A DNA stretch of 64,000 nucleotides from Saprospiraceae bacterium (GCA_016713025.1 JADJPZ010000003.1:248001-312000); one strand, 5' to 3'; shown: positions 47,077 to 55,245, counted from the stretch's first letter. Numbers and translations: made by a program. The notes: a model not told the origin generated them from the letters alone.

Positions 47077-48300
47077 TTAATTATTTCTCACATGTGCTGT
47101 ATTGAAAAATATATGTTCCAAAATTCTTCTATCTGTTTCAGTAAGCAGTAAATTTTTTCTGCTTAACACCAATTCTGCGGTCTCGATAGCCTTTTCAACT
47201 TTGTGAGTGCTAAAACCAGCTGCACCTCCCCAGGAAAATGATGGGATAAAAGTCCGTGGAAATCCGTCTCCGAAAACATTAGCCGCTACTCCTACGACAG
47301 TGCCTGTATTAAACATTGTATTGATACCGGCTTTAGAATGATCCCCCATGATAAGACCACAAAACTGTTGTCCTGTGTCCATAAATTTTTCATGCGTATA
47401 AGACCAAATTTTTACAGGCAGGTAATTGTTTTTAAGATTGGATGTGTTGGTATCTGCACCAAGATTACACCATTCACCGATAACACTATTACCCAGATAA
47501 CCGTCGTGTCCTTTGTTGGAATTGGCTTGCAATACAGAATTTTTCACTTCACCACCGATCACACATCCCGGGCCTGCTGTAGTCGGGCCATAAATTTTTG
47601 CACCCATTTTTACCACCGTATGGTCACAAGCGGCAAAAGCACCTCTGATCATCGAACCTTCCATAATGATGGCTTTTTCTCCCAGGTATACCGGGCCTTC
47701 ATTTGTATTGATTATACAATGCTCCATCACTGCACCTTCTTCAGCAAAAACAGGATACTTACCTGTAATTCTGTTGGTATCAGAAATCAACGCAGAATTT
47801 CTGCCTTCCGTTATCAACTTGAAATCACTGATGATTTCCTCCCCATTCTCGATAAATATATGATAGGGTCTGGTGATCCTGCGGAAGGTGATGCCTGATT
47901 CATTGGAAAGATCGATTCCTTTGAGATTCTGAAGGGCATCCTTGTCCTGACTTAAGGTATCAAATTGCAATTCACTGAGCCTTGCTGCGATCAACTCAGA
48001 TCCCAATAAGAGTGCTTCGTTGGGCCGGAGCTGGAAAATAAAATTTACGAGTTGTTTGTCAGGGAGAAAAGTACTGTTAATCAGGATATTATCCTGAGCA
48101 ATGCTAATAGGATACTTCTCAGCAAGATAGTCCTGAGTGATATAACTGGCGTTGCCATTCAAATGTTTTTCCCATTTTTCCCTTATGGTAAGGATGCCTA
48201 CCCTCAACTCACTGATAGGTCGTGTAAATGTCAATGGCAACAAATCGTACCAATGATCATCACCAAACATGATTATATTATTTGGAAAGTCGCTTTTCAT
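47077..48300 (-). CDS. GlmU-like sugar-nucleotidyltransferase family protein
   Basis: The protein has 407 residues. The N-terminal part (about 1-190) resembles a nucleotidyltransferase (DHWYDLLPLTFTRPISELRV), though without the GlmU LAAGxGTRM loop. The C-terminal 210 residues are a left-handed beta-helix of hexapeptide repeats (GPVYLGEKAIIMEGSMI, VVKMGAKIYGPTTAGPGCVI, LGADTNTSNLKNNY, GIMGDHSKAGINTMF by parts) like acyltransferases. In databases such proteins are called GlmU family or putative sugar nucleotidyltransferase. The true substrate is unknown; loss of the classic loop suggests it differs from GlmU. Confidence 0.8.
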   Translation of the reverse strand: MKSDFPNNIIMFGDDHWYDLLPLTFTRPISELRVGILTIREKWEKHLNGNASYITQDYLAEKYPISIAQDNILINSTFLPDKQLVNFIFQLRPNEALLLGSELIAARLSELQFDTLSQDKDALQNLKGIDLSNESGITFRRITRPYHIFIENGEEIISDFKLITEGRNSALISDTNRITGKYPVFAEEGAVMEHCIINTNEGPVYLGEKAIIMEGSMIRGAFAACDHTVVKMGAKIYGPTTAGPGCVIGGEVKNSVLQANSNKGHDGYLGNSVIGEWCNLGADTNTSNLKNNYLPVKIWSYTHEKFMDTGQQFCGLIMGDHSKAGINTMFNTGTVVGVAANVFGDGFPRTFIPSFSWGGAAGFSTHKVEKAIETAELVLSRKNLLLTETDRRILEHIFFNTAHVRNN

Positions 48301-48452
48301 AAAATAATGTATAAAAAATATAACGAAGGAAAATCCATAATGTCACAAAAACGAGTATGACATCTAAGAAAAACTACTGGTATTATAACAATATTTTAAT
48401 CAAAGTAGTATTTTTATAAGCATTATTTTTCAAAATGCTGAGTTAAAAGCAT

Positions 48453-48483
48453 AAAAAAAGCCCTTACTTTTTACAATAAGGGC
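48453..48483 (-). terminator. Intrinsic terminator after rpmE
   Basis: On the minus strand GCCCTTA pairs with TAAGGGC (48483-48460), with further pairing inside, and is followed by seven T (48459-48453). It lies 33 bp behind the rpmE stop. Confidence 0.85.
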
Positions 48484-48515
48484 CTTTATATTTTCATGAA
48501 AATATGCAATAAGGT

Positions 48516-48773
48516 TTACTTATTACCAAATTTTGCAAATTTTTTGTTGAACTTATCGATTCTACCTGCAGTATCCACAAATTTGGTCTTACCTGTAAAG
48601 AACGGGTGAGAGTAAGATGATATTTCCATCTTAATTAAAGGATACTCTTTACCATCCGTAAAAACGGCAGTATCTCTGGTTTTTGTACAACTTCTTGTAA
48701 GAAACATCTCATCATTTGAAATGTCTTTAAACACTACCATTCTGTAATCCTGAGGATGTATGTCCTTCTTCAT
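48516..48773 (-). CDS. rpmE2: 50S ribosomal protein L31, type B
   Basis: The protein has 85 residues, the length of type B L31. Segments MKKDIHPQDYRMVVFKD, LTRSCTKTRDT and SSYSHPFFTGKTKFVDTAGR are diagnostic. It lacks the CxxC pairs of the zinc-binding type A, so it does not need zinc. In many bacteria this form replaces the zinc form under zinc shortage; in Bacteroidota it is often the only one. It has its own promoter and terminator. Confidence 0.97.
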   Translation of the reverse strand: MKKDIHPQDYRMVVFKDISNDEMFLTRSCTKTRDTAVFTDGKEYPLIKMEISSYSHPFFTGKTKFVDTAGRIDKFNKKFAKFGNK

Positions 48774-48832
48774 CTTAAGAAAAATTATATTGATTTAAAG
48801 TGATAACTAACTCATTCCTTAAAAAAGGAACG

Positions 48833-48862
48833 CAAAGGTAAAACTTTATTCTGATATTTCAA
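48833..48862 (-). promoter_or_regulatory. Promoter of rpmE
   Basis: On the minus strand TTG (48862-48860) and TACCTTTG (48840-48833) are separated by 19 nt. The leader to the ATG is about 55 nt and contains a small hairpin (CCTTTTTTAAGG). Confidence 0.7.
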
Positions 48863-48903
48863 TGATCGAAGTAAAAAAAGTGTTAGATTTTTTTTAAGCT
48901 GTC

Positions 48904-49284
48904 TTACACAAAATCATCTTTTCCTAAACTTTCCAATTCATTGGTTGGATTCTTTGGGTCCGGTCCATACTTATTAAAGCCTTTTTCTCCTTCTGTAAGT
49001 GCTAAAATCAGATTATAGATAGGAATCAGAAAATACCATCCACTTTTTCCTACATCATGCATCCTCCTTATGATAACTGCCAGAATTGGAATGAAAAAAG
49101 TTATTATCAAGATGGATTCAAGTACATTATCTCCTCCTTCAGAAGTAGAAAAAAACAATTCATCCAACTTTTTTACAGGAATGGAAATAATGTTAAAAAA
49201 CAAGATAAACATCCAGTACTCCTTTCTTCTTGCCCGTCCATTAAAGTCGGCGAATTTTTTGAGAGGCATTAACATGTATTCCAT
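48904..49284 (-). CDS. DUF805 membrane protein
   Basis: The protein has 126 residues. The family start (LKKFADFNGRARRKEYWMF) precedes three or four transmembrane helices and the conserved RRMHDVGKSGWYFLIP segment, then a short polar tail ending GPDPKNPTNELESL. DUF805 proteins are small inner-membrane proteins of unknown function. No partner is evident from the neighbours. Confidence 0.9.
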   Translation of the reverse strand: MEYMLMPLKKFADFNGRARRKEYWMFILFFNIISIPVKKLDELFFSTSEGGDNVLESILIITFFIPILAVIIRRMHDVGKSGWYFLIPIYNLILALTEGEKGFNKYGPDPKNPTNELESLGKDDFV

Positions 49285-49333
49285 AATTATAATTGTTTAA
49301 GTCAGTAATTCTGTAAAAATAATCAGATATTTA

Positions 49334-50080
49334 TTAAACATTTAAACCACCGCAAACACTTAGCACCTGTCCTGTAACATACAGAGACATATCCGAACCC
49401 AGATATACACAAGCCTGAGCCACATCATCACCCAGACCCAGTCTCTTTAGCGGAATGCTGTCGGTGTATGCCTTTTTCTGCTCATCTGTGAGTACATGGG
49501 TCATGTCCGTTTCGATAAAGCCAGGAGCGATGACATTACACCTGATATTTCGGGATCCTACTTCCTTAGCGATGGATTTTGAAAATCCTATGATGCCTGC
49601 TTTTGATGCAGCATAGTTGGCCTGACCGGCGTTTCCAAAAACACCAACCACTGACCCCATATTGATGATGGAACCGGATTTGTTTTTCATCATCGGTTTG
49701 AGTACGTGTTTGGTCAGATTAAATACTGACTTGAGATTGACATCCATGACCTGATCCCACTGCTCCTCAGACATTCTCAACATAAGGGTATCCTTAGTGA
49801 TGCCGGCATTATTGATAAGTATATCGATCTTTCCAAATTCTGCAGTCACATCATTGATGAGTTTTTCTGCTTGCTGATAGTCAGATGCGTCTGATTTATA
49901 AGCAATAACCTTGACACCAAAATTCCCGGCTTCTTTGGCGACTGCCTGAGCGTTCTCTTCTGAAGAAAGATATGTAAATGCGATATCTGCTCCTTGCTGT
50001 GCAAAAGTGAGTACAATGGCCTCACCGATTCCTCTTGATCCACCTGTGATTAAAGCTACCTTGCCCTGAAGTAATCCCAT
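49334..50080 (-). CDS. fabG: 3-oxoacyl-ACP reductase
   Basis: The protein has 248 residues from the ATG at 50080. It is a short-chain dehydrogenase that reduces 3-oxoacyl-ACP with NADPH in fatty-acid elongation. Visible are the cofactor loop TGGSRGIGEAIV, NNAGITKDTL, the catalytic S..YxxxK set (INMGSVVGVFGNAGQ, ANYAASKAGI) and the FabG-like end TGQVLSVCGGLNV. Other fatty-acid genes are not adjacent, so the assignment rests on the sequence. Confidence 0.92.
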   Translation of the reverse strand: MGLLQGKVALITGGSRGIGEAIVLTFAQQGADIAFTYLSSEENAQAVAKEAGNFGVKVIAYKSDASDYQQAEKLINDVTAEFGKIDILINNAGITKDTLMLRMSEEQWDQVMDVNLKSVFNLTKHVLKPMMKNKSGSIINMGSVVGVFGNAGQANYAASKAGIIGFSKSIAKEVGSRNIRCNVIAPGFIETDMTHVLTDEQKKAYTDSIPLKRLGLGDDVAQACVYLGSDMSLYVTGQVLSVCGGLNV

Positions 50081-50254
50081 ATTTGTGATATTTTGCACAA
50101 AAGTACCTTACAACGATTAATAATGCCGGCTTTTTTGTAAAATTTTTATAACGCAAGGGTACATTTTTAATAAATAGTCTTTTATAAAAAACCATTTTTT
50201 GAGGTAATTTTTTTATTCAGTGGATTGGACTGTGCTTTAAAATTTGTTAATACA

Positions 50255-50269
50255 TGCAACATTATTGCA
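50255..50269. promoter_or_regulatory. Candidate Fur-family operator
   Basis: TGCAACATTATTGCA is a 15-bp inverted repeat of 7-1-7 layout with a single mismatched pair, the usual geometry of Fur/Zur boxes. It overlaps the -33 element at 50265-50267, so bound protein would block the promoter of the MerC-like gene. Which metal regulator binds is not known. Confidence 0.5.
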
Positions 50270-50295
50270 TTTTTAGTGTTATTGTTGTATATTTG
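50265..50295 (+). promoter_or_regulatory. Promoter of the MerC-like gene
   Basis: TTG at 50265-50267 and TATATTTG at 50288-50295 are separated by exactly 20 nt, a full match to the Bacteroidota promoter. The ATG follows 30 bp after the -7 box. Confidence 0.7.
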
Positions 50296-50325
50296 CATCC
50301 AGTTTTTTAAATACATTTATAACAA

Positions 50326-50715
50326 ATGAAATCCTTTTTTAAATTACATCCGGATTCTGCGGGATTTTTTACATCTATGTTATGTGCAATCCACTGTTCA
50401 GCAGTACCCTTACTGATTTCTACAGGATTATTGAGTTCAAGTACGTGGTTACACAACCATGCTATTGATTGGGTAGTAATTTTAACGGGGATTTTCATTG
50501 CATCCTACTCTCTGGTAGGTGATTTTATTAAAAAGCATAGAAACTATACACCTGTCCTTCTAGGTGGTGTGGGATTTGCATTTTTGCTCATAGGCATGAT
50601 CGATCACCATGGATGGATGCTTGTCTTCAGTGTCATGGGAGGCCTTATGGTGGCCACGGCACATGTGATCAATCACAGACTTGGAGCAATGTGCACCGCA
50701 AAGAGTCATTCCTAA
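50326..50715 (+). CDS. MerC-domain membrane protein
   Basis: The protein has 129 residues and four transmembrane helices. The family mark is the pair of cysteines in the first helix (SMLCAIHCSAVPLL) plus a late Cys near the end (GAMCTAKSH). MerC proteins of mercury operons import Hg(II), but Bacteroidota carry MerC-like proteins outside such operons. Its likely Fur-family operator points to zinc, iron or another metal (inference). No mer genes are near. A MITE-like element follows 26 bp after the stop. Confidence 0.85.
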   Translation: MKSFFKLHPDSAGFFTSMLCAIHCSAVPLLISTGLLSSSTWLHNHAIDWVVILTGIFIASYSLVGDFIKKHRNYTPVLLGGVGFAFLLIGMIDHHGWMLVFSVMGGLMVATAHVINHRLGAMCTAKSHS

Positions 50716-50741
50716 TGAAATTCCTTCTTATTAATTTTTTT

Positions 50742-50913
50742 GGGTGTATCCCATTTTTGCACTAAAATTGTGTAAACTGCCCGCTACCCTCATTCCCAAG
50801 CGCAGCTTGAGACGAGTCTCCCGTTAAAACTTAACTACTATAATAATCCACTAAATTGGAAATTTTATAATTATATATAATTATAAATTATAGTGCAATT
50901 TTGGGATACACTC
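50742..50913. repeat. MITE-like element, GGGTGTATCCC family, copy 2
   Basis: It has the same ends as the element at 964-1138 (GGGTGTATCCCATTTTTGCAC and its near reverse complement) and shares the inner blocks GTAAACTGCCCG and ATAATCCACTAAATT. Its length is 172 bp with no ORF. Confidence 0.75.
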
Positions 50914-50986
50914 ATTTTTTTCACTTTTATTACGAAAAATTTCAGTGATTTTGATAGTGATTAAAATTACATTTTGAATGTTTAAT

Positions 50987-51252
50987 TCAATGTCGTTTAG
51001 TTAAGGAATTTTGCTTTGTTTTTACCCTAGTGCTACAGGAACAAAATAAATACCTATAAAACTTGATCTTATTCCCAATATCAGCGTTGAAAAGCCTCGC
51101 CATAGCTATTGCTATGTCTGTGTTTTTCGCCTTGATCTTGAAAATAATCTACTTCGTTTTATTATGTACTTACTTCATTCCTGTAGCACTAGCTAAATCT
51201 TTCCCTTACAAGGGAAAGACTTCATAAAGATGTCTTAACTAAACGACATTGA
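50987..51252. repeat. MITE-like element with 19-bp perfect terminal inverted repeats
   Basis: TCAATGTCGTTTAGTTAAG (50987-51005) and its exact reverse complement (51234-51252) bound a 266-bp non-coding segment. A second inverted-repeat element (51028-51191) lies inside it, so this looks like an insertion within an insertion. Confidence 0.8.
51028..51191. repeat. Nested MITE-like element, TAGTGCT family
   Basis: TAGTGCTACAGGAA and its reverse complement (ending 51191) bound 164 bp. The core (ATCAGCGTTGAAAAGCCTCG, GCTATTGCTAT, CGCCTTGATCTTGAAAA) matches the core of the element at 54968-55200. A related core occurs near 57925-57970. Confidence 0.75.
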
Positions 51253-51399
51253 TATTTAATTAGGTACATCTATCTCTGTAAAGGGAAAAGTTCAGGTCAC
51301 AAAGGGTTTAAACCCCATGAAATAACCACAATTGTCAAAAAATGACTCCATTAAATTGAATTTGGAAGGAAGCCTAAACCATTACTCATTTTGAATATT

Positions 51400-51532
51400 A
51401 TAGTGAAAAGAAAATATTCCACAAAAAAAATTAAAATCATAATGTATTGTAAATTAAATAATTATGAATATATATTTTTGCTATCAATTTTCTGTTTGGT
51501 ATAAACATACTTTTTTTGCCAATTTTTACTAA
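51400..51532 (+). pseudogene. Remnant duplicate of the promoter region and 5' end of the UbiA-like gene
   Basis: The segment 51400-51504 is about 80-85 percent identical to 52439-52541, covering the upstream region (AATCATAATGTATTGTAAAT) and the first 14 codons of the gene at 52501. The reading here, from the ATG at 51464, is MNIYFCYQFSVWYKHTFFAN and stops after 22 residues at 51532. The true gene reads MIVNFRNQFSDWYKYS. It is a paralogue fragment whose remainder is gone. Confidence 0.65.
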
Positions 51533-51570
51533 AGTATGTATAAAATATTTTTCATTTGACAAGCGGTAAA

Positions 51571-51710
51571 TTTAATTTTAGCCAGTGTTATATTTTTAGC
51601 AGTACTGTGTCAAGCTACGCTTGAACTTCCGGGACGCTTTTGTCCCGATCAAGACATTATTTTTAAAAATCGTCTTGATCGGCTATATTCAGTATTCGCT
51701 GCATATCCTG
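51571..51710 (-). repeat. Partial copy of the AGAGTATGTTTAAA element, inverted
   Basis: Read in reverse complement, this shares GAATACTGAATATAGCC, the CAAGC.TAGCTTGA hairpin and AATATAACACTGGCTAAA with the inner part of the element at 8819-9079. The terminal repeats are missing. Confidence 0.6.
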
Positions 51711-51713
51711 AAT

Positions 51714-51756
51714 AAAAAAATGAAGTCACTCTGTATTTGACAAAGTAACTTCATTT
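51714..51756 (-). terminator. Intrinsic terminator after tatA
   Basis: On the minus strand AAATGAAGT pairs with ACTTCATTT (51756-51718), with partial pairing of ACTTTG and CAGAGT further in, and is followed by seven T. It lies about 70 bp behind the tatA stop. Confidence 0.7.
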
Positions 51757-51827
51757 CTTTATTGAGTGAAGGATAATACTTCAAGTGAAAGTCTGAAGAC
51801 CTGAAGAAATAAAAATTTGACCGTCTT

Positions 51828-52034
51828 TTATTGACTATTTTTTTTCGAATCCAGATCTTTCATATTTTCCTTAACTTCAGCTTCTATGTTATTTTTGGCA
51901 TTGTTAAACTCTCTTATGCCGCTTCCTAAGCCACGCATCAGTTCAGGAATCTTTTTACCTCCAAAAAAAACTAGAATTATCAAACCAATGACCAACAACT
52001 CCTGGCCACCCAATCCAAAAACGAGATTAAACAT
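51828..52034 (-). CDS. tatA: Twin-arginine translocase subunit TatA/E
   Basis: The protein has 68 residues. The N-terminal membrane helix (GGQELLVIGLIILVFFG) is followed by the family hinge GGKKIPELMRGLGSGIREF and an amphipathic, charged tail. TatA forms the protein-conducting assembly for folded proteins in the inner membrane. tatC is not in the window. It stands alone with its own terminator. Confidence 0.93.
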   Translation of the reverse strand: MFNLVFGLGGQELLVIGLIILVFFGGKKIPELMRGLGSGIREFNNAKNNIEAEVKENMKDLDSKKNSQ

Positions 52035-52209
52035 TTATTTAAATTTTAAGATACAAAGATAATACTTTTCAATCAAATTCAGGAACAGGTATAAATTAAT
52101 TTGGATAGTAGCACGGAATAATCTACCTTATCCTTAAAAAAGGTCAAAGATTTACACTGATATTGTAAACATTTTTTATATTGCAAATGTTTTTCTTAAA
52201 ATACTGAAA

Positions 52210-52431
52210 ATGTCTGTCATTCAAAAGTTTATACAACCTATTGTTGAAAAATATAGCTTTGGTGTATGTAGTTACCTCGCTCAAAAGTGGGGTCTGAACG
52301 AATCAAAGGTTAGGGTGTATTTTGTATATACAAGTTTTGTCAGTTTTGGTTCTCCTGTCATATTTTATCTTGCTGCCGCATTTTGGATCAACATAAAAAA
52401 ATATCTGAGAGGCGGTGTCAGAGTCCAATAA
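52210..52431 (+). CDS. PspC-domain small membrane protein
   Basis: The protein has 73 residues. It contains the PspC-like pattern FGVCSYLAQKWGLNESKVRVYFVYTSF (read in parts) and one hydrophobic helix (VSFGSPVIFYLAAAFWI) followed by a basic tail (NIKKYLRGG). PspC proteins act in membrane-stress responses, but single-domain copies in Bacteroidota are not characterised. It is followed after 69 bp by the UbiA-like gene. Confidence 0.75.
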   Translation: MSVIQKFIQPIVEKYSFGVCSYLAQKWGLNESKVRVYFVYTSFVSFGSPVIFYLAAAFWINIKKYLRGGVRVQ

Positions 52432-52500
52432 GCAAGATATAGTGGACAGAAAATATTCTGCGAAAAATTTAAATCATAATGTATTGTAAATTAAATAATT

Positions 52501-53352
52501 ATGATTGTAAATTTTCGCAATCAATTTTCTGATTGGTATAAGTATTCAAAATTATTTTCTGTCTACCTGCATCAAAGCTATCACCTAACTCTTTGTATTT
52601 TTTTTTTAACCGCCTATACTTATCGATCATTTACCCATGATGTGGATTGGAAATATTGCATTTGCGTGTCTTTGGCGACTTTCCTACTGTACAATTACTA
52701 TCCTTTGGTCAATATCAAATTGAAAGATTTTGGTCATTTTGTTATGAGGAACTTGCCTCTATTTTTACTTATCATATTGAGTGGCATCATGGGAACTCTA
52801 CTAATGTATGACGATCTGATGAAGCTCAGTTCTCTGTCCGTGGCGTTGGTGATTACATACTTTTATTTTAAAAAACATCCGTCGGGGGAATGGTCAGGAA
52901 GGGATCACTATCTATATAAGCCAGTGGCAATAGGTTTTGTTTACGCCATCCTTACGCTGTTCATACCTGCTCAGGATGTTGGTTTATCTGTAAGTGAGTC
53001 TTTGTTGCTTGCTGTCGGAAGGATGAGTTTTATCATGGCATTAGCATTAATTTTTGATATATGCGATATCAGAGAAAATACAGATGTACACTACCCTACT
53101 TTTCCGGAAATGTTCGGTATCAAAAAAACTAAAATGATAATAAGCGTACTGATTTTCATGTCTTTTATCATTGAAACTATAGCAGTATGGTCTTTCCTGA
53201 CAGAGATCAAATCATATGTTGCCTTGATGATAACCCTATTTCTGACATTCATACTGAGTATCATGGCACATCGTTACAGACCTTTCTGGTTCAGTTTATT
53301 GATCACTGATAGTATGATGATGTTGCCCTATTGTATCATCATCCTTTTATGA
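52501..53352 (+). CDS. UbiA-like integral membrane protein
   Basis: The protein has 283 residues and eight or nine hydrophobic helices. The segment IFDICDIRENTDVHYPTFPE near residue 190 looks like the second Asp-rich motif of UbiA prenyltransferases (D..D....D). The region where the first motif (NDxxD) would lie reads LLYNYYPLVNIK, without the acidic residues. It could be a diverged or inactive prenyltransferase relative. A fragment of a duplicate lies at 51400-51532. It ends directly before the convergent aat gene. Confidence 0.6.
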   Translation: MIVNFRNQFSDWYKYSKLFSVYLHQSYHLTLCIFFLTAYTYRSFTHDVDWKYCICVSLATFLLYNYYPLVNIKLKDFGHFVMRNLPLFLLIILSGIMGTLLMYDDLMKLSSLSVALVITYFYFKKHPSGEWSGRDHYLYKPVAIGFVYAILTLFIPAQDVGLSVSESLLLAVGRMSFIMALALIFDICDIRENTDVHYPTFPEMFGIKKTKMIISVLIFMSFIIETIAVWSFLTEIKSYVALMITLFLTFILSIMAHRYRPFWFSLLITDSMMMLPYCIIILL

Positions 53353-53353
53353 T

Positions 53354-54025
53354 TCAGTAACATTGATTTTTCAGCCATTCCTTTCTGTTTTTACCAAGAA
53401 TCTCTTGAAATTCATCTCCTGAAATGAATTCACCTCCAAGGCTTTCAAGGTAAGCATTTGGTTGCTGACAGTCGATGATGTAAAATCCTTCAGACTCAAG
53501 CTTTTGGGCCAATGATATAAAACCAAATCGGGAGGCATTGCTTTTTTTGCTGAACATAGACTCGCCATAAAATACCTTTCCAATATGGACACCGTAAAGA
53601 CCACCTACCAAAATATCATCATCCCAAACTTCTGCAGAAGTAGCATATCCCATGCGGTGAAGGCAGATATAGGATTGTACTATGTCTTCATTTATCCAGG
53701 TACCATTTTGTCCTGATCGGGGATGGTTCTGACAATTTCTGATCACTTCTTCAAATGCCTGATTGTATGTGACCCTGTATTTATTCTGGTTAAAATAGGA
53801 CTTTATACTTTTGGGGACTTTGGCTCTTTCAGGAAAAATAACATATCTCGGATTGGGACACCACCATATGATAGGTTCTCCCTCGTTATACCATGGGAAT
53901 ATACCATAATGATAGGCCAACAATAATCGTTCAAATTTCAGATCTCCGGTGATAGCAAGAATTCCGGAAGGCTTTACTGCTTTCGGGTGCGGAAAAGATA
54001 TCTCATCATCAAGGACATAATACAT
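53354..54025 (-). CDS. aat: Leucyl/phenylalanyl-tRNA-protein transferase
   Basis: The protein has 223 residues from the ATG at 54025. It adds Leu or Phe from aminoacyl-tRNA to proteins with N-terminal Arg or Lys, marking them for ClpAP. Family motifs are AYHYGIFPWYNEGEPIIWWC, PNPRYVIFPE, GTWINEDIVQSY, GLYGVHIGKVFYGESMFS and NASRFGFISLA. The clpS gene for the reader of such signals lies 75 bp upstream on the same strand, so the two N-degron genes are neighbours. Confidence 0.95.
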   Translation of the reverse strand: MYYVLDDEISFPHPKAVKPSGILAITGDLKFERLLLAYHYGIFPWYNEGEPIIWWCPNPRYVIFPERAKVPKSIKSYFNQNKYRVTYNQAFEEVIRNCQNHPRSGQNGTWINEDIVQSYICLHRMGYATSAEVWDDDILVGGLYGVHIGKVFYGESMFSKKSNASRFGFISLAQKLESEGFYIIDCQQPNAYLESLGGEFISGDEFQEILGKNRKEWLKNQCY

Positions 54026-54100
54026 ACTTTTTAAAATACAACAAAGGTGAAACATCTTTTAAGATGCCACCTCAATAATTTCATATGAAAGAAGTGTTTA

Positions 54101-54406
54101 TTAATCTTCAACCAATGTTTCTATGACAGCAGAAAGACCTCTGTCGATCAGCGCGTCTTTCATAGGTTTCAACAATGAAAATGACCCGGTCTTGACAGTA
54201 GCTTTGCCTTTGAAGTGCACTAATATCGATAGTTGTTCAGATTGTTCCTGAGTATGGTCGCATACATCCATGAAACACTGAATCACCCAATCAAATGTGT
54301 TGTAATCATCATTGTACACTACTAAATGCGATCGCTCACCTGTCGAAATGACATCCTCAACAAGTACATCTTCCTTTTCATCAAATTTTGTAATGTTATT
54401 CGTCAT
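54101..54406 (-). CDS. clpS: ATP-dependent Clp protease adaptor ClpS
   Basis: The protein has 101 residues. After a charged, flexible N-terminus the core shows the ClpS marks LVVYNDDYNTFDWVIQCF and the final AVIETLVED. ClpS hands proteins with destabilising N-terminal residues to the ClpA or ClpC unfoldase. The NDDYNTFDWV segment holds the residues that read the N-terminal amino group. It is probably expressed together with aat, which makes such N-termini. Confidence 0.92.
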   Translation of the reverse strand: MTNNITKFDEKEDVLVEDVISTGERSHLVVYNDDYNTFDWVIQCFMDVCDHTQEQSEQLSILVHFKGKATVKTGSFSLLKPMKDALIDRGLSAVIETLVED

Positions 54407-54453
54407 TGTTTTTGATTGTTGGTCTAAAAGTAGGAGTATGATTAAACTTTACG

Positions 54454-54924
54454 TTATGACAAAGACTTTAAAGTGTCATTAATGGCTGCAAAGTTAGGAA
54501 GATCTCCGGCACTTTCCAAAATTTCTGCGTATTGAATTTTGCCATTTTTATCCACTACAAAAGCAGACCTTTTAGCTACGCCTTTCATACCTAAGACAAA
54601 CTCATCATACAAAGCCCCATATGCTTTCGCAGTATCCTTGTTCCAGTCTGAAAGCATAGTAAAGTTATACCCCTGAATTTCTTTAAATTTTCCTAAGGTA
54701 AAAAGCGAATCAACAGAGATAGCCAGAATTTCAGCATTGAGATGATCATAATCAGATTTATTGTCTCGTATAGAACAAAGTTCATCAGTGCACACTCCGG
54801 TAAAAGCAAGTGGAAAGAATAGGATGACAACATTTTTACCTGAAAAATCGGATAGTGAAACGTCTTTTTTATCTGTGGACTTTAAAGTAAAAGGTGGAGC
54901 TATATCTCCGATTTGTATACTCAT
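54454..54924 (-). CDS. Peroxiredoxin (AhpE/BCP-like)
   Basis: The protein has 156 residues and a thioredoxin-like fold. The peroxidatic Cys lies in FPLAFTGVCTDELCSIRD, with the Thr and Arg expected for the site (TGVCT, RSAFVVDKNG). A second Cys five residues on (DELC) could resolve it, as in atypical 2-Cys or BCP types. It reduces hydrogen peroxide or alkyl hydroperoxides in the cytoplasm. It lies 47 bp upstream of clpS on the same strand and may be cotranscribed. Confidence 0.9.
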   Translation of the reverse strand: MSIQIGDIAPPFTLKSTDKKDVSLSDFSGKNVVILFFPLAFTGVCTDELCSIRDNKSDYDHLNAEILAISVDSLFTLGKFKEIQGYNFTMLSDWNKDTAKAYGALYDEFVLGMKGVAKRSAFVVDKNGKIQYAEILESAGDLPNFAAINDTLKSLS

Positions 54925-54967
54925 TTTATTTTAAGTTGATGGTTTGGATTGATTAGTCTGTTGGTTT

Positions 54968-55200
54968 TAGTGCTCTGTCAAGATAAAGAACTTAATTAAA
55001 TGTGGTTCTTTTTCCGAATATCTGCGTTAAAAATACTCGCCGTAGCTACGGCTATGGCTGTGTTTTTTGCCTTGATCTTCAAAAAATTAACTCCCATTTT
55101 AATTTAACCACGTTGGAGTTCGAATTTTAGAAATTAAGCTATTTTTTCAATTCATTCAATAACTCCTACGTGGTTAACTTATTATCTGGACAGAGCACTA
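54968..55200. repeat. MITE-like element, TAGTGCT family, second copy
   Basis: TAGTGCTCTGTCAAGATAA and the imperfect reverse complement TTATCTGGACAGAGCACTA bound 233 bp. Its core matches that of 51028-51191 (TAGCTACGGCTATG, CGCCTTGATCTTCAAAA). A further half end (TAGTGCTCTGACTAGATAA) abuts at 55198-55216, so part of a tandem copy may follow. Confidence 0.75.
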
Positions 55201-55245
55201 GTGCTCTGACTAGATAAAGAATTTAAAAAATTTAACACTAAACGC

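Noticed and set aside
47338..47898. 186-codon plus-strand frame opposite the GlmU-like gene
   Set aside because: Antisense to a hexapeptide-repeat gene; its Cys/His-rich reading is what the reverse of such repeats gives.
50326..50715. Mercury resistance operon
   Set aside because: Only a MerC-like gene is present; merA, merT, merP and merR are absent.
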